Shown piece after piece: positions 1 to 9,953 of a DNA stretch of 49,836 bases. Made by a program: the position numbers and the translations under genes. The stretch is taken from positions 1 to 49,836 of the forward strand of contig JABXIK010000088.1 in assembly GCA_013373125.1 (NCBI GenBank), given 5' to 3'. Source of the DNA: Gammaproteobacteria bacterium (GTDB lineage Bacteria; Pseudomonadota; Gammaproteobacteria; Pseudomonadales; Oceanobacteraceae). Numbering within the stretch: the stretch's first letter is position 1; each line of letters begins with the position of its first letter. The notes beneath the pieces were generated by a model, which saw nothing but the letters and a program-made list of their open reading frames with translations, ran no database searches and had not been told where the DNA came from.

Positions 1-1170
1 ATTGATGCGGTAGGTCGTAGCCGTGGTGTGGGTATCGGCGGTGGTAATGATGAGCGTGAGCAGACGTTAAACCAGTTGTTAGTTGAAATGGACGGCTTTG
101 AAGGCAATGACGGCATTATTGTGATTGCGGCCACTAACCGTCCGGATGTGCTAGATCCTGCATTGTTGCGTCCTGGTCGTTTTGACCGTCAGGTGGTAGT
201 TGGCTTGCCAGATATTCGTGGTCGTGAACAAATCTTAAAAGTACACATGCGTAAAGTGCCTGTTGCTGAAGGCATTGATGCTCGAGTTATTGCTCGTGGC
301 ACGCCGGGCTTCTCGGGTGCGGATTTAGCTAACCTTGTGAATGAAGCAGCCTTGTTTGCAGCCCGTGGTGGTCGTACTACGGTTTCCATGGAAGAATTTG
401 AAAAGGCCAAAGATAAAATCATGATGGGGGCTGAGCGTAAGTCCATGGTCATGAGTGATAAAGAGAAAGAAAACACAGCCTATCATGAAGCGGGCCATGC
501 CATTGTTGGGCGCTTAGTACCTGAGCATGATCCAGTCTATAAGGTATCGATTATTCCACGTGGTCGTGCGTTAGGTGTGACCATGTTTTTACCAGAAGAA
601 GATCGTCACTCAATCAGCAAGCGTGGTATCGAAAGTAATATCTGCTCTTTATACGGCGGTCGTATCGCTGAAGAGATGACCTTAGGTAAAGATGGAGTTA
701 CTACGGGTGCCTCTAACGATATTGAGCGAGCGACTCAATATGCACGCAATTATGTGACTAAGTGGGGGTTATCTGACAAATTGGGTGCTCAGCTTTATAC
801 CGAAGAAGAGCAGAATGGTTATTTAGGCAGTGCAGGTGGTGGTCAGATGTCTCACTTGTCTGATGAAACTGCGCGTACCATAGATGCCGAAGTAACAGGT
901 TTATTAAATACTTGTTATGCTCGCGCTCAGAAAATTTTGGAAGAAAACCGCGACAAGCTAGAGTTGATGAAAGATGCATTGATGGAATATGAGACCATTG
1001 ATAGCAAACAAATTGATGACATCATGAACGGTCAAAAACCGCGTCCACCTCAGTCTTGGTCGGATGATGATAAAGGCGGTGCTGCGCCAACTGCAGAAGA
1101 TGTAAATCTTGATATGTCCGATGCAGATACAGACATTAAACCGTCGGCGGACCCTGCTGGCGGGCATTAA
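1..1170 (+). CDS. ftsH: ATP-dependent zinc metalloprotease FtsH, 3' part
   Basis: Membrane-anchored AAA+ protease that degrades misassembled membrane proteins and some cytosolic regulators. The reading frame is open from base 1, so the two N-terminal TM segments and Walker A lie outside the window; 389 residues remain. Visible are the end of Walker B (IDAVGRSRG), the second region of homology ([20 protein letters not shown]), the zinc-protease motif HEAGH at 484-498, and the third zinc-ligand Asp in the TGASNDIE stretch near 718. The C-terminal tail is Asp/Gly-rich, as is usual in the family. The order ftsH-folP-glmM is the classic gammaproteobacterial one. Identity is certain; only the start is missing. 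Confidence 0.98.
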   Translation: MDAVGRSRGVGIGGGNDEREQTLNQLLVEMDGFEGNDGIIVIAATNRPDVLDPALLRPGRFDRQVVVGLPDIRGREQILKVHMRKVPVAEGIDARVIARGTPGFSGADLANLVNEAALFAARGGRTTVSMEEFEKAKDKIMMGAERKSMVMSDKEKENTAYHEAGHAIVGRLVPEHDPVYKVSIIPRGRALGVTMFLPEEDRHSISKRGIESNICSLYGGRIAEEMTLGKDGVTTGASNDIERATQYARNYVTKWGLSDKLGAQLYTEEEQNGYLGSAGGGQMSHLSDETARTIDAEVTGLLNTCYARAQKILEENRDKLELMKDALMEYETIDSKQIDDIMNGQKPRPPQSWSDDDKGGAAPTAEDVNLDMSDADTDIKPSADPAGGH

Positions 1171-1192
1171 TTCAAATATCCATTCGTTTGAT

Positions 1193-1232
1193 AAAAGGCA
1201 GCACAAGATTCTTGTGTTGCCTTTTGCTTTTT
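1193..1232 (+). terminator. Rho-independent terminator after ftsH
   Basis: A stem made by AAAGGCAGCACAAG and CTTGTGTTGCCTTTT, with one G:U pair and a 3-nt loop, is followed by GCTTTTT. It sits between the ftsH stop and the folP start, so folP may be partly uncoupled from ftsH. The call comes from base pairing only. Confidence 0.75.
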
Positions 1233-1245
1233 AGGAATTCCTCAC

Positions 1246-2079
1246 ATGAAGTTAGTTTGTGGTGATCGTCAGTTAGATCTTTCCACACCCCAAGTTATGG
1301 GAATCTTAAACGCTACGCCGGATTCATTCAGTGATGGCGGACAGTTTGCGAGTTTGGATGCTGCACTTACGCATGCGAGAGCAATGGTAAGCGACGGCGC
1401 CAGTATTATAGATGTTGGTGGAGAGTCTACTCGTCCGGGAGCCACGCCTGTTTCCTTGCAAGAAGAGTTGGATCGTGTCATCCCTGTGATTGAAAAAATA
1501 CGTTCTGAGTTGAATGTGTGTATTAGTGTGGATAGCAGTAGCCCTGAGGTGTTTTTGCAAGCCAAAATTGCAGGGGCGCATATGTTAAATGATGTGCGTG
1601 CGTTACAACGAGACGGGGCATTAGAAGCTGCTAAGGCAACAGGGTTGCCCGTGTGTCTTATGCATATGCAGGGCTCGCCTGAGACAATGCAAGATAACCC
1701 GAATTACCATCAGATCATTGATGACGTGTATGACTTTTTGTCAGGGCGTATTCAAGCTTGCTTAGATGTTGGAATTACTAAAGACAATCTTTTAGTCGAT
1801 CCGGGTTTTGGCTTTGGAAAGACGTTAGACGATAATTATCGGTTGTTAGCAAAACTGGATCGTTTTCACGCTTTAAATTTACCCTTATTGATTGGCTTGT
1901 CGCGAAAATCTATGATCGCGGGTGTTTTAGGTAATCCGGCTGCCAATGAGCGCTTAGCCGGAAGCCTGGCAGGAGCGGTGATTTCCGCAATGGCGGGTGC
2001 GCATATTATTCGCGTGCATGATGTGAAAGAAACTGCGGATGCCATGAAAGTGGTCGCTGCGACTCTGCAGCAGAAATAG
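1246..2079 (+). CDS. folP: Dihydropteroate synthase
   Basis: Condenses 6-hydroxymethyl-dihydropterin diphosphate with p-aminobenzoate in cytosolic folate synthesis; it is the sulfonamide target. At 277 residues it has the usual length. The TIM-barrel signatures are in place: GILNATPDSFSDGG at residues 19-32, DVGGESTRPG at 56-65, and DPGFGFGK in the second half. It starts with ATG 14 bases after the ftsH terminator's T-run. It lies between ftsH and glmM as in E. coli. There is no sign of the insertions in the sulfonamide loop seen in sul-type enzymes, though this was judged by eye. Confidence 0.97.
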   Translation: MKLVCGDRQLDLSTPQVMGILNATPDSFSDGGQFASLDAALTHARAMVSDGASIIDVGGESTRPGATPVSLQEELDRVIPVIEKIRSELNVCISVDSSSPEVFLQAKIAGAHMLNDVRALQRDGALEAAKATGLPVCLMHMQGSPETMQDNPNYHQIIDDVYDFLSGRIQACLDVGITKDNLLVDPGFGFGKTLDDNYRLLAKLDRFHALNLPLLIGLSRKSMIAGVLGNPAANERLAGSLAGAVISAMAGAHIIRVHDVKETADAMKVVAATLQQK

Positions 2080-2151
2080 AGTAGACGCGATTAAATTGTG
2101 GTTTAATTCGCTTTAAATTAAACGGACGCAAGACGAAGTAGGAATAATAAA

Positions 2152-3480
2152 ATGTCGCGTAAATATTTTGGTACAGATGGCATTCGTGGCCGTGTAGGTG
2201 AAGCGCCCATTACCCCAGAGTTTGTAATGAAGTTGGGTTTTGCTGCGGGTAAGGTTTTTGCGAGTCAAGGTAAGCGTCGTATTTTAATTGGTAAGGATAC
2301 GCGTATCTCCGGCTACATGTTCGAATCAGCCCTTGAGGCAGGTTTGTCTGCAGCAGGCGTTGATAGCGGCTTGCTGGGCCCGATGCCAACTCCTGGTATT
2401 GCATATTTGACCCGTACTTTCCATGCTGATGCGGGCATCGTCATCAGTGCCTCCCATAATCCGTATTATGATAATGGCATTAAGTTTTTCTCTGCCCAGG
2501 GCACGAAACTGGATGATGAAACGGAAGCGGCTATTGAAGAATTATTAGATCAGCCAATGGAAGTTGTAGCGTCTGACCGTTTAGGTAAAGCCAAGCGTAT
2601 TGAAGATGCGGCGGGTCGCTACATTGAGTTTTGTAAGAGCACGGTATTCGGTTTAAGTCTTAAAGGCATGCGCATCGTATTGGATTGCGCACATGGTGCC
2701 ACCTACCAAATTGCTCCAGCGGTGTTTTCTGAGCTTGGTGCAGAGGTTTTCACCATTGGTAATAAACCAGATGGATTGAATATTAACGAGCAAGTGGGCT
2801 CTACTGCACCCAAGGCGTTACAGCAAAAGGTGGTTGAGTTAGAAGCAGATCTTGGAATTGCCTTCGATGGTGATGGTGATCGAGTGGTAATGGTGGATAA
2901 ACATGGCGAGTTAGTGGATGGTGATGAATTGATCTTTATGATCGCGCGTCATCAGCAAGCGCTTGATCAGCTGCAAGGAGGCGTCGTTGGAACTCTCATG
3001 AGTAACATGGGGATGGAGTTGGCCTTAAAGGACTTGGGTATTCCATTTGCTCGCGCCAATGTAGGCGATCGCTACGTGATGCAGTTACTACAAGAAAGTA
3101 ACTGGGCTGTGGGAGGTGAAAACTCAGGGCATATCTTGTGCTTGAATGCCACTACCACGGGCGATGGCATTGTTGCAGCTCTACAGGTATTGAAGGCCTT
3201 GGCAGAAAATGGTCAGAAGTTGCACGAATATAAATTGGGCATGAGTAAATTCCCACAGATTATGAAGAATGTTCGGGTATCGGATAAATCTATTGTTGAG
3301 AATAGGGATATTCAACAGGCAGTAAAACAGGCAGAAGAAGAGTTTGCCGGCCGCGGTCGCGTTTTATTGCGTCCATCGGGTACAGAGCCTGTGGTTCGCG
3401 TCATGGCAGAAGGGGAGGATGCTCAGCAGGTTGAAGCCATTGTGGATCGTCTAGTGGGCATTGTGGGATCAGCTAAATAG
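2152..3480 (+). CDS. glmM: Phosphoglucosamine mutase
   Basis: Converts glucosamine-6-phosphate to glucosamine-1-phosphate for UDP-GlcNAc, and so for peptidoglycan and LPS synthesis. The 442-residue protein has the four-domain phosphohexomutase plan. The phosphorylated serine is Ser101 in SASHNP, the metal-binding loop is DGDGDR at residues 239-244, and the phosphate-binding loop is RPSGTEP starting at residue 407. It follows folP by 72 bp and is followed by tpiA. A start at ATG 2152 puts the FGTDGIRG motif right at the N-terminus, as in characterised homologues. Confidence 0.98.
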   Translation: MSRKYFGTDGIRGRVGEAPITPEFVMKLGFAAGKVFASQGKRRILIGKDTRISGYMFESALEAGLSAAGVDSGLLGPMPTPGIAYLTRTFHADAGIVISASHNPYYDNGIKFFSAQGTKLDDETEAAIEELLDQPMEVVASDRLGKAKRIEDAAGRYIEFCKSTVFGLSLKGMRIVLDCAHGATYQIAPAVFSELGAEVFTIGNKPDGLNINEQVGSTAPKALQQKVVELEADLGIAFDGDGDRVVMVDKHGELVDGDELIFMIARHQQALDQLQGGVVGTLMSNMGMELALKDLGIPFARANVGDRYVMQLLQESNWAVGGENSGHILCLNATTTGDGIVAALQVLKALAENGQKLHEYKLGMSKFPQIMKNVRVSDKSIVENRDIQQAVKQAEEEFAGRGRVLLRPSGTEPVVRVMAEGEDAQQVEAIVDRLVGIVGSAK

Positions 3481-3542
3481 TATGAGCAGTGTGGCCTAGT
3501 TGCACTTCAAATCCTTGTTTTTCAACAGAAATCACAGTTATG

Positions 3543-3568
3543 AGGCCCGTTTCTCGGGCCTTCTAGCT
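3543..3568 (+). terminator. Hairpin after glmM, possible terminator
   Basis: A 7-bp GC-rich stem, AGGCCCG/CGGGCCT, with a TTTCT loop lies 60 bases after the glmM stop. The following sequence (TCTAGCTTG) is only weakly T-rich, so termination may be partial and tpiA could still receive read-through. Confidence 0.45.
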
Positions 3569-3625
3569 TGCTTGATTTGGTGATCTTAGGTAGTATCGCC
3601 ACCTTCCTGAAGTAGGGGAATGACT

Positions 3626-4378
3626 ATGCGTCGTAAATTAGTGGCGGGTAACTGGAAAATGCACGGTTCTCTAGCGGAGAATCAAACCCGGTTGACGCAA
3701 TTGGTATTAGCGTTAAAAGGCAATGAAGCGACAGATGTGGCGGTGTTTGCCACAGCACCCTACTTGTTTCAGTGTAAGAGTTTGTTAGCGGCTTCTGCTA
3801 TTAAATGGGGCGCGCAAGATGTGAGTCAGTTTGCCAGCGGAGCTTATACAGGTGAAATTTCCACCTCGATGCTGGTGGATTTTGGGTGCTCATTGGTATT
3901 GGTTGGTCATAGCGAGCGCCGCGAGATCTTTCATGAAACCAACGCGATAGTTGCCCAGAAGTTTGCAGCAGTGTTGTCGGCCAATATGACGCCGGTACTT
4001 TGTGTTGGTGAAACTTTAGAGCAGCGTGAAAGTGGACAAACACTTTCGATTATCGTTGAACAGATTAAAGCGGTATTGGAAGAAGTTAGCATTGCTGATT
4101 TTAAACAAGCCGTCATCGCTTATGAGCCAGTATGGGCCATAGGTACAGGTAAGACTGCTACACCTGAACAGGCACAAGAAGTTCACGCAGCCATTCGTGA
4201 TTTGCTTGCTCAGTATGATGCAAATGTCGCTCAAGGAATTCAGATTCTTTATGGTGGCAGCGTGAAACCGGATAATGCTGATGCGATTTTTGCTCAGCCG
4301 GACGTAGATGGTGCCCTTGTAGGGGGAGCCTCTTTAAATTCAGACGATTTTGTTAAAATCTGTAACGCAGCAGGTTAG
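3626..4378 (+). CDS. tpiA: Triosephosphate isomerase
   Basis: Interconverts dihydroxyacetone phosphate and glyceraldehyde-3-phosphate in glycolysis/gluconeogenesis. The frame also has an ATG two codons upstream (3620), but TAGGGGA at 3613-3619 is correctly spaced (6 nt) only for the ATG at 3626. That start also gives the canonical catalytic numbering: Lys11 in GNWKM, His95 in VGHSERR and Glu167 in YEPVWAIGTG. The phosphate loop GGSVKPDNA is present near the C-terminus. Its place between glmM and secG is Pseudomonas-like; E. coli lacks tpiA here. It is followed by secG after 8 bases, which suggests co-transcription. Confidence 0.98.
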   Translation: MRRKLVAGNWKMHGSLAENQTRLTQLVLALKGNEATDVAVFATAPYLFQCKSLLAASAIKWGAQDVSQFASGAYTGEISTSMLVDFGCSLVLVGHSERREIFHETNAIVAQKFAAVLSANMTPVLCVGETLEQRESGQTLSIIVEQIKAVLEEVSIADFKQAVIAYEPVWAIGTGKTATPEQAQEVHAAIRDLLAQYDANVAQGIQILYGGSVKPDNADAIFAQPDVDGALVGGASLNSDDFVKICNAAG

Positions 4379-4386
4379 AGAGTACT

Positions 4387-4734
4387 ATGGAAAGCTTGAT
4401 TGTTATTTTTCACATCATTATTGCCATCGCAATTATCGCGCTAGTTTTATTACAGCAAGGTAAAGGCGCTGATGCAGGTGCTAGCTTTGGTGGCGGCGCT
4501 TCTCAAACGGTATTTGGTAGTGCGGGTTCAGGTAACTTTTTGACTCGTAGCACCTCTGTGCTGGCAACTTTGTTCTTTGTAACCAGCTTTTCATTGGCTT
4601 ATTTTGCTAAAGAAAAAGCAACGGGTTTAGTGGATCAGGGTTTACCTGAAGTGCAAGAAGTACAAGTTCTAGACACTGAAGCGCCTGTAGTGGAAGACGC
4701 TGCTCAAGGTTCTGAAGCACCAGTCATCGACTAA
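4387..4734 (+). CDS. secG: Protein translocase subunit SecG
   Basis: Auxiliary subunit of the SecYEG inner-membrane channel. The 115-residue protein has two hydrophobic segments (about residues 3-22 and 53-72) separated by the conserved Gly-rich loop GADAGASFGGGASQTVFGS. The acidic, low-complexity C-terminal tail is typical of proteobacterial SecG. It starts 8 bases after tpiA stops, and the tRNA-Leu gene follows directly, as in E. coli. Confidence 0.96.
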   Translation: MESLIVIFHIIIAIAIIALVLLQQGKGADAGASFGGGASQTVFGSAGSGNFLTRSTSVLATLFFVTSFSLAYFAKEKATGLVDQGLPEVQEVQVLDTEAPVVEDAAQGSEAPVID

Positions 4735-4742
4735 TCGAATTT

Positions 4743-4828
4743 GCGGATGTGCTGGAATTGGTAGACAGGCAACGTTGAGGTCGTTGTGTGCTATGCACGT
4801 GAGGGTTCAAGTCCCTCCATCCGCACCA
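4743..4828 (+). tRNA. tRNA-Leu(GAG)
   Basis: An 86-nt class II tRNA with encoded CCA. The acceptor stem GCGGATG pairs with CATCCGC, the D-arm contains the leucine-type AATTGGTAGAC, and the anticodon stem CAACG/CGTTG encloses loop TTGAGGT, placing anticodon GAG at 4777-4779. A long variable arm (TGTGCTATGCACG) and the T-arm GGTTCAAGTCC follow. It matches the position of E. coli leuU after secG. Confidence 0.97.
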
Positions 4829-4832
4829 GAAT

Positions 4833-4858
4833 AAAAACGAGCAAAGCTCGTTTTTTTT
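4833..4858 (+). terminator. Terminator after tRNA-Leu
   Basis: The stem AAAACGAGC/GCTCGTTTT with an AAA loop runs into T8. It ends the secG-tRNA-Leu transcript. Confidence 0.9.
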
Positions 4859-4919
4859 CGTTTTAGCTGCAGTGATATGACCTTTGATAGGGCAGAGCTG
4901 GCTTTAAATGAGACTTCCC

Positions 4920-4948
4920 TTGATGATAAAAGGTGATGTCTCTATAAT
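4920..4948 (+). promoter_or_regulatory. Sigma-70 promoter of tRNA-fMet (and possibly the nusA operon)
   Basis: TTGATG at 4920-4925 and a perfect TATAAT at 4943-4948 are separated by exactly 17 nt. This places the start of transcription about 8-10 bases before the tRNA at 4964. It is the clearest promoter in the window. By analogy with E. coli metY-rimP-nusA-infB, read-through from here may feed the whole operon. Confidence 0.85.
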
Positions 4949-4963
4949 GTGCACGATTATTGA

Positions 4964-5040
<77 letters not shown>

Positions 5041-5065
5041 GTTATGCTTGTATTATTGGTTCTGT

Positions 5066-5117
5066 GGTCGTCGGTTCGCTTTTCTGAATCTTGGCCCCCG
5101 CAAGCAGTTAGGCTTGT
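5066..5117 (+). repeat. Degenerate copy of the tRNA-fMet 3' end and its flank
   Basis: The segment repeats 5009-5051 in order. The 12 bases GGTCGTCGGTTC (5009-5020 and 5066-5077) are identical, as are the 11 bases GGCCCCCGCAA (5027-5037 and 5093-5103). The next 14 bases match at 12 positions (5038-5051 and 5104-5117). The part between the first two blocks is 6 nt in the tRNA and 15 unrelated nt in the copy. It cannot form a tRNA because the acceptor, D and anticodon arms are missing. It is a relic of a local duplication. Confidence 0.85.
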
Positions 5118-5222
5118 CCAGTTAAACTGGTAAGTAGGATTTTTGAGCAAGGTTGGTCTAGTATCAATCTGCTGGGTGGGAAACCACTCGTTTTTATTTC
5201 CAAGCCCTTGGGCTTGATGATT

Positions 5223-5282
5223 AAAACCCCTGGGGGAGTTGCTTTAAATGAAATTAAAGTGGTTCCGATAAGGGGTTTTTTG
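5223..5282 (+). terminator. Long-loop terminator hairpin downstream of tRNA-fMet
   Basis: AAAACCCCT at 5223-5231 pairs with AAGGGGTTTT, which runs into T6. The loop of about 40 bases contains its own small hairpin (CTTTAA/TTAAAG). It is placed to end the tRNA-fMet transcript before rimP. Confidence 0.7.
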
Positions 5283-5323
5283 TTGGTGGTTTATGTAACC
5301 GTTAACATTTAGCAGTTTGATTC

Positions 5324-5338
5324 AAGTACAGTGTACTT
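5324..5338. promoter_or_regulatory. 15-bp perfect palindrome upstream of rimP
   Basis: AAGTACA-G-TGTACTT is a perfect 7+7 inverted repeat. It lies next to a weak -35-like TTGATT (5317-5322), with no convincing -10. It could be an operator for a rimP-nusA promoter. Its owner is unknown. Confidence 0.4.
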
Positions 5339-5349
5339 AAATGCTAAAG

Positions 5350-5406
5350 ATTGGGCTCAGGTGGCTGGTTGTAATATCACTGGCTAATCTTTTAGCCCAA
5401 TTTTTA
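5350..5406 (+). terminator. Leader attenuator-like terminator just before rimP
   Basis: ATTGGGCT (5350-5357) pairs with AGCCCAAT (5394-5401), followed by TTTTAT. It ends only 16 bases before the rimP start. The bases just upstream (GCTAAAGA) can instead pair with TCTTTTAGC inside the stem, so two exclusive folds are possible. This is what an attenuation leader of the autoregulated nusA operon would look like. Confidence 0.55.
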
Positions 5407-5422
5407 TATCTGTGGAGCGCGT

Positions 5423-5893
5423 GTGGCAAGTAAAGAACAGCAGTTAATAGACCTGTTGAAACCAGTGGTCGAAGCATTGGGGTTTGAATTTTGGGGGATA
5501 GAATACATCGCCCAAGGTAATAACTCTGTTTTGCGTGTGTTTATCGACTCCGAAAATGGCATTCATGTTGATGACTGTGCATTAGTTAGTCGTCAGATTA
5601 GTGGTGTGATGGACGTAGAAGATCCTATTACATCCGAATACAACCTAGAAGTATCGTCTCCTGGTGTGGACCGTCCATTGTTCACGCTTGAGCATTTTAG
5701 TCGTTACGTTGGTGAATTTGTTGATGTGAAATTACGTTATGCCTTTGAAGGCCGTCGTAAATTCAAAGGCAAATTAGTGGGCATTGAAGATGGTGAAGAC
5801 ATCGTAGTTCATGTAGATAATCATGAGTATTTGCTTCCCATTGATGCAATCGATAAAGCCAACTTAATATTCCAAGATCACAAGGGTAAATAG
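5423..5893 (+). CDS. rimP: Ribosome maturation factor RimP
   Basis: Cytosolic assembly factor for the 30S subunit. The 156-residue protein has the family's N-terminal alpha/beta domain, with the motifs [10 protein letters not shown] and SPGVDRPL, and a C-terminal SH3-like barrel. The start is GTG at 5423, five bases after GGAG. An overlapping GTG at 5421 is out of frame. It is the first gene of rimP-nusA-infB-rbfA-truB, 19 bases ahead of nusA. Confidence 0.97.
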   Translation: MASKEQQLIDLLKPVVEALGFEFWGIEYIAQGNNSVLRVFIDSENGIHVDDCALVSRQISGVMDVEDPITSEYNLEVSSPGVDRPLFTLEHFSRYVGEFVDVKLRYAFEGRRKFKGKLVGIEDGEDIVVHVDNHEYLLPIDAIDKANLIFQDHKGK

Positions 5894-5912
5894 GATTACC
5901 GAGGGCAAGGTT

Positions 5913-7406
5913 ATGAGCAAAGAGATACTGCTAGTTGCCGAAGCTGTTTCTAACGAGAAAGGCGTAGAGCAGGAAGTAATTTTTGAAGCTATTGAGTTAG
6001 CTTTAGCGGCAGCAGCGAAAAAACGTTACGAAGACGAAGAGCCTGAGATTCGCGTTTCTATTGACCGTCGTAGCGGCAACTATGAAACCTTCCGCAGCTG
6101 GACCATCGTAAGCAACGAAGTGGTTCCTGCACTGGGTTCTGAATTGAACATGCAAGAAGCGGCAGACATCGATACCAACCTAAAAGAAGGCGATGTTTAC
6201 GAAGAGCAAATCGAAAACCCTGAGTTTGGTCGAATTGCAGCGCAAGCGGCGAAACAAATCATCATGCAAAAAGTGCGTGAAGCAGAGCGTGCGAAAATCA
6301 CATCTGCATACGCTAATCGCATTGGTGAGTTAGTACACGGCACAGTTAAGAAAGTTACTCGTGACAACATCATTGTTGACCTAGGTGGTAACGCTGAGGG
6401 TTTGTTGCCTCGTGACCAATTGGTAGCACGTGAAGTGTTCCGTATTGGTGATCGTGTACGTTCTGTTTTGATGTCTGTGAACCCAGAAAATCGCGGTCCA
6501 CAATTGATGTTAAGTCGTGCATCCAATGAGATGTTGATTGAATTGTTCCGCATCGAAGTGCCAGAGATTGGCGAAGATGTCATTGAAATTAAAGCGGCTG
6601 CTCGTGATACCGGTTCTCGCGCAAAAATTGCGGTGAAAACCAATGATCAACGTATCGATCCAATCGGTGCGTGTGTGGGTATGCGTGGCGCCCGTGTACA
6701 AGCTGTGTCTAACGAACTTGGTAACGAGCGTGTAGACATTGTGCTTTGGGACGACAACCCAGCGCAGCTTGTTATTAATGCGCTAGCACCTGCAGAAGTG
6801 GCGTCCATCGTAATGGATGAAGAAACCAATACCATGGATGTAGCTGTGCTAGAAGATCAATTGGCTATCGCAATTGGTCGTGGCGGTCAAAACGTGAAAT
6901 TGGCATCTGAGCTGACTGGCTGGACCATCAACGTAATGACCGAAGAAGAAGCTGGTGCGAAACAAGAAGAAGAGCAAGGCTCATTGGTGGAAACACTCAT
7001 GAACGCGCTGGATCTTGATGAAGACGTAGCAGCGGTACTGGTAGAAGAAGGCTTCACCGGCCTTGAAGAAGTTGCCTATGTGCCACGTGAAGAGATGTTA
7101 GAAATCGACGGTTTCGATGATGAAATCGTGGACGAATTACAAGCTCGCGCAAAAGATATTTTGCTGACCCAAGCCATTGCTAGCGAAGAAAAGCTAGAAG
7201 ACGCAAAACCAGCAGACGATCTGCTGAATATGGAAGGGATGGATCAACACTTGGCCTTAGTGTTGGCAAGCCGTGGCATCTGCACAATGGAAGACCTTGC
7301 TGAGCAAGGTGTAGACGATATTGTTGGTATTGAAGACATCGACGAAGCGAAGGCCGCCCAACTAATTATGACCGCGCGTAAGCCCTGGTTTGAAGAAACC
7401 GAATAG
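5913..7406 (+). CDS. nusA: Transcription termination/antitermination factor NusA
   Basis: RNA polymerase-associated factor that modulates pausing, termination and antitermination. At 497 residues it is about as long as E. coli NusA (495). It has an N-terminal RNAP-binding domain, an S1 domain ([23 protein letters not shown]), two KH domains ([12 protein letters not shown] and [12 protein letters not shown]), and two C-terminal acidic repeats ([15 protein letters not shown] and [15 protein letters not shown]). In E. coli NusA represses its own operon, which fits the hairpins upstream of rimP. Confidence 0.98.
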   Translation: MSKEILLVAEAVSNEKGVEQEVIFEAIELALAAAAKKRYEDEEPEIRVSIDRRSGNYETFRSWTIVSNEVVPALGSELNMQEAADIDTNLKEGDVYEEQIENPEFGRIAAQAAKQIIMQKVREAERAKITSAYANRIGELVHGTVKKVTRDNIIVDLGGNAEGLLPRDQLVAREVFRIGDRVRSVLMSVNPENRGPQLMLSRASNEMLIELFRIEVPEIGEDVIEIKAAARDTGSRAKIAVKTNDQRIDPIGACVGMRGARVQAVSNELGNERVDIVLWDDNPAQLVINALAPAEVASIVMDEETNTMDVAVLEDQLAIAIGRGGQNVKLASELTGWTINVMTEEEAGAKQEEEQGSLVETLMNALDLDEDVAAVLVEEGFTGLEEVAYVPREEMLEIDGFDDEIVDELQARAKDILLTQAIASEEKLEDAKPADDLLNMEGMDQHLALVLASRGICTMEDLAEQGVDDIVGIEDIDEAKAAQLIMTARKPWFEETE

Positions 7407-7435
7407 GCAGCCACAGGCGGGAGGAGAAGATTCGA

Positions 7436-9856
7436 ATGGCAGAAGTCACGGTAAAACAATTAGCCGCAGCAGTAGGCTCACCAGTTGAACGTTTAGTCGC
7501 ACAGATGAACGAAGCTGGTTTGCCACACAAGAGCGGTGACGAAACAGTAAACGACGAACAAAAGGTAATTTTGCTGACTTACTTGAAAAAGAGTCATGGT
7601 GAGCAAGAAACTGCCAGTGATGGTCCTAAGAAAATTACGCTTAAGCGTAAGACCACCACCACATTAAACACAGGCGCAGGTAAAAAGGCCGTTAACATCG
7701 AAGTGCGTAAGAAGCGCACCATCGTAAAAGAAGACGAGCCGAAAAAAGATGCCAAGCCAGCTAAGCGTAAGCCAGCTGATGCTAAAGACGCCAAAGGTGG
7801 CAAGCCAGCCGCACGCAAACCAGCCGCTTCAGGACAAGAAGGTAACGGTGATTTTGTAGCGCCAGTGGCACCACCAGCGGATAAAGAAGATCGCAGTTCT
7901 AAGAAAAAAGAATTCCGCAACAAAGACAAAGATCGCGGCGATAAAGACAAGCGTTTTAACGACCGTGGTAGCAAAGGCCGTGGTAAAGGCGGTCGTCGTG
8001 ATGAAGGCGGTGACGATTTTGGTTCGCGTCGTCGTGGCGCGCCTAAGCGTCGTGGCCGTGAAGATGCGGAACACCAATTCCAGCAACCTACGGCTCCAAT
8101 CATTCGTGAAGTGGAGTTGAAAGGTGAATCCATTACTGTGGGCGAATTGGCTCAGGGTATGGCGGTTAAAGCTGGTGAAGTAATTAAAGAACTGATGAAA
8201 CTGGGTGTGATGGCCACCATCAACCAAGTTTTGGATATCGATACTGCGATTCTTGTGATTGAAGAAATGGGTCACAAGTACAAGCAAGTTTCTGATAACG
8301 CGGTTGAGGATAGCTTCCTTGAAGAAGTGAAATACGACGGTGAGCAGGTATCTCGTGCGCCGGTTGTAACCGTTATGGGTCACGTTGACCATGGTAAGAC
8401 CTCTTTGTTGGATTACATTCGTTCAACCCGTGTAACCAGCGGCGAAGCCGGTGGTATTACTCAGCACATTGGTGCTTACCACGTTGAAACCGATAAAGGC
8501 ATGGTGACCTTCTTAGATACACCGGGACACGCCGCGTTTACCGCTATGCGTGCTCGTGGTGCGCAATCCACGGATATCGTTATCCTTGTGGTTGCAGCGG
8601 ATGACGGCGTGATGCCACAAACCGAAGAAGCGGTACAACACGCTCGTGCAGCGGGTGTGCCGATCGTGGTTGCTGTGAACAAAATGGATAAAGAATCCGC
8701 TGATCCTGATCGTGTTAAAAACGAACTGTCAGCTAAAGATGTTATCCCAGAAGACTGGGGTGGTGACGTACAGTTTGTGCCGGTATCAGCACATACTGGT
8801 CAAGGCATCGATGAATTACTTGAAGCCGTGTTGTTACAAGCCGAATTACTAGAATTGACCGCAGTTGCTGATGGCCCAGCCACAGGTGTGGTGGTGGAAT
8901 CTCGTCTAGACAAAGGACGTGGTCCGGTTGCTACCTTGTTGATCCAAAACGGTCAATTGAAGAAAGGTGACATCGTTCTAGCAGGTACGTCTATTGGTCG
9001 TGTGCGTGCGTTATTGGATGAAAATGGTCAGCCAATCGAACAAGCCGGTCCATCGATTCCTGTTGAGATTTTAGGTTTGGATACGCCTCCGGGTGCAGGT
9101 GATCAATTCCTTGTAGCGGAATCTGAGAAACGTGCTCGTGAAGTAGCTGAAATTCGTTTCGCGAAAGAGAAAGAGCAATTCCAAGCTAAGCAACAAGCGG
9201 CTAAGTTGGATGCCTTGTTCAGCATGAACGGCGACGCACAAGCTTCTAGCTTGAACATCGTAGTGAAAACGGACGTTCGTGGTTCTCTTGAAGCGCTAAT
9301 CGGTGCACTTGAGCAGTTGTCTACTGACGAAGTGAAAGTGACCATCGTATCCAGTGGTGTAGGTGGTATCACGGAAACCGATGCGAACCTTGCGTCTGCG
9401 TCTAACGCTGTGATCTTCGGTTTCAACGTACGTGCGGATGCCGCAGCGAAACGTGTGGTTGAGAACAGCGGCCTAGATATGCGTTATTACAGCATCATCT
9501 ATGATTTGATCGATGACGTGAAACAAGCCATGTCCGGCATGTTGGCGCCAGAACTACGTGAAGAAATCGTAGGTATCGCGCAAGTACGTGACGTATTCCG
9601 CTCGCCGAAATTCGGTGCGGTTGCGGGTTGTATGGTTATCGAAGGTACGGTTTACCGTAATAAGAAGATTCGTGTACTACGTGATAATGTGGTGGTCTTC
9701 GAAGGTGAATTGGAATCTCTACGTCGCTTTAAAGATGACGTTCAAGAAGTTCGTACCGGTACTGAGTGTGGTATCGCAGTTAAGAGCTACAATGACGTTA
9801 AAGAAGGCGATCAGATCGAAGTATTCGATGTGAAAGAAGTGGCTCGCTCAATCTAA
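7436..9856 (+). CDS. infB: Translation initiation factor IF-2
   Basis: GTPase that brings fMet-tRNA to the 30S subunit. The 806-residue protein starts with an IF2-N domain ([10 protein letters not shown]). A long Lys/Arg/Asp-rich low-complexity linker covers roughly residues 55-220. A second IF2-N domain, the GTPase core and the C-terminal fMet-tRNA-binding domains follow. GTPase motifs are GHVDHGKTS from residue 315, [12 protein letters not shown] from residue 415 and SAHTG. It starts 29 bases after nusA behind GGGAGGAGA. Long antisense reading frames over the linker are composition artefacts. Confidence 0.98.
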   Translation: MAEVTVKQLAAAVGSPVERLVAQMNEAGLPHKSGDETVNDEQKVILLTYLKKSHGEQETASDGPKKITLKRKTTTTLNTGAGKKAVNIEVRKKRTIVKEDEPKKDAKPAKRKPADAKDAKGGKPAARKPAASGQEGNGDFVAPVAPPADKEDRSSKKKEFRNKDKDRGDKDKRFNDRGSKGRGKGGRRDEGGDDFGSRRRGAPKRRGREDAEHQFQQPTAPIIREVELKGESITVGELAQGMAVKAGEVIKELMKLGVMATINQVLDIDTAILVIEEMGHKYKQVSDNAVEDSFLEEVKYDGEQVSRAPVVTVMGHVDHGKTSLLDYIRSTRVTSGEAGGITQHIGAYHVETDKGMVTFLDTPGHAAFTAMRARGAQSTDIVILVVAADDGVMPQTEEAVQHARAAGVPIVVAVNKMDKESADPDRVKNELSAKDVIPEDWGGDVQFVPVSAHTGQGIDELLEAVLLQAELLELTAVADGPATGVVVESRLDKGRGPVATLLIQNGQLKKGDIVLAGTSIGRVRALLDENGQPIEQAGPSIPVEILGLDTPPGAGDQFLVAESEKRAREVAEIRFAKEKEQFQAKQQAAKLDALFSMNGDAQASSLNIVVKTDVRGSLEALIGALEQLSTDEVKVTIVSSGVGGITETDANLASASNAVIFGFNVRADAAAKRVVENSGLDMRYYSIIYDLIDDVKQAMSGMLAPELREEIVGIAQVRDVFRSPKFGAVAGCMVIEGTVYRNKKIRVLRDNVVVFEGELESLRRFKDDVQEVRTGTECGIAVKSYNDVKEGDQIEVFDVKEVARSI

Positions 9857-9874
9857 TTGAGACCCAGCCCAAAA

Positions 9875-9939
9875 GCCCTTGAGAATATCGAGGGCAGATA
9901 AATCCTCAGGAAGCCTGCTTCTTGGGGATTGTTTGTTTT
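9875..9939 (+). terminator. Two hairpins between infB and rbfA
   Basis: The first stem is GCCCTTGA/TCGAGGGC (9875-9895). The second is a 13-bp stem with wobble pairs, 9901-9913 against 9918-9930, closed by a CCTG loop and followed by GTTTGTTTT. They probably act as a partial terminator or an RNA-processing site that reduces rbfA-truB output relative to infB. Confidence 0.55.
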
Positions 9940-9953
9940 AAGAGAATTTTAAA

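Noticed and set aside
5060..5117. A second functional tRNA
   Set aside because: Only the T-arm and acceptor 3' strand are recognisable; there is no D-arm, anticodon arm or 5' acceptor strand.
6197..6643. 148-codon minus-strand frame opposite nusA
   Set aside because: It is fully inside the S1/KH coding region of NusA, and its product looks like no protein family.
7594..8392. Two long minus-strand reading frames (179 and 187 codons) opposite infB
   Set aside because: They lie over the Lys/Arg/Asp-rich linker of IF-2, give low-complexity Ser/Leu/Pro or Thr/Phe-rich products, and have no ribosome site. They are antisense composition shadows.
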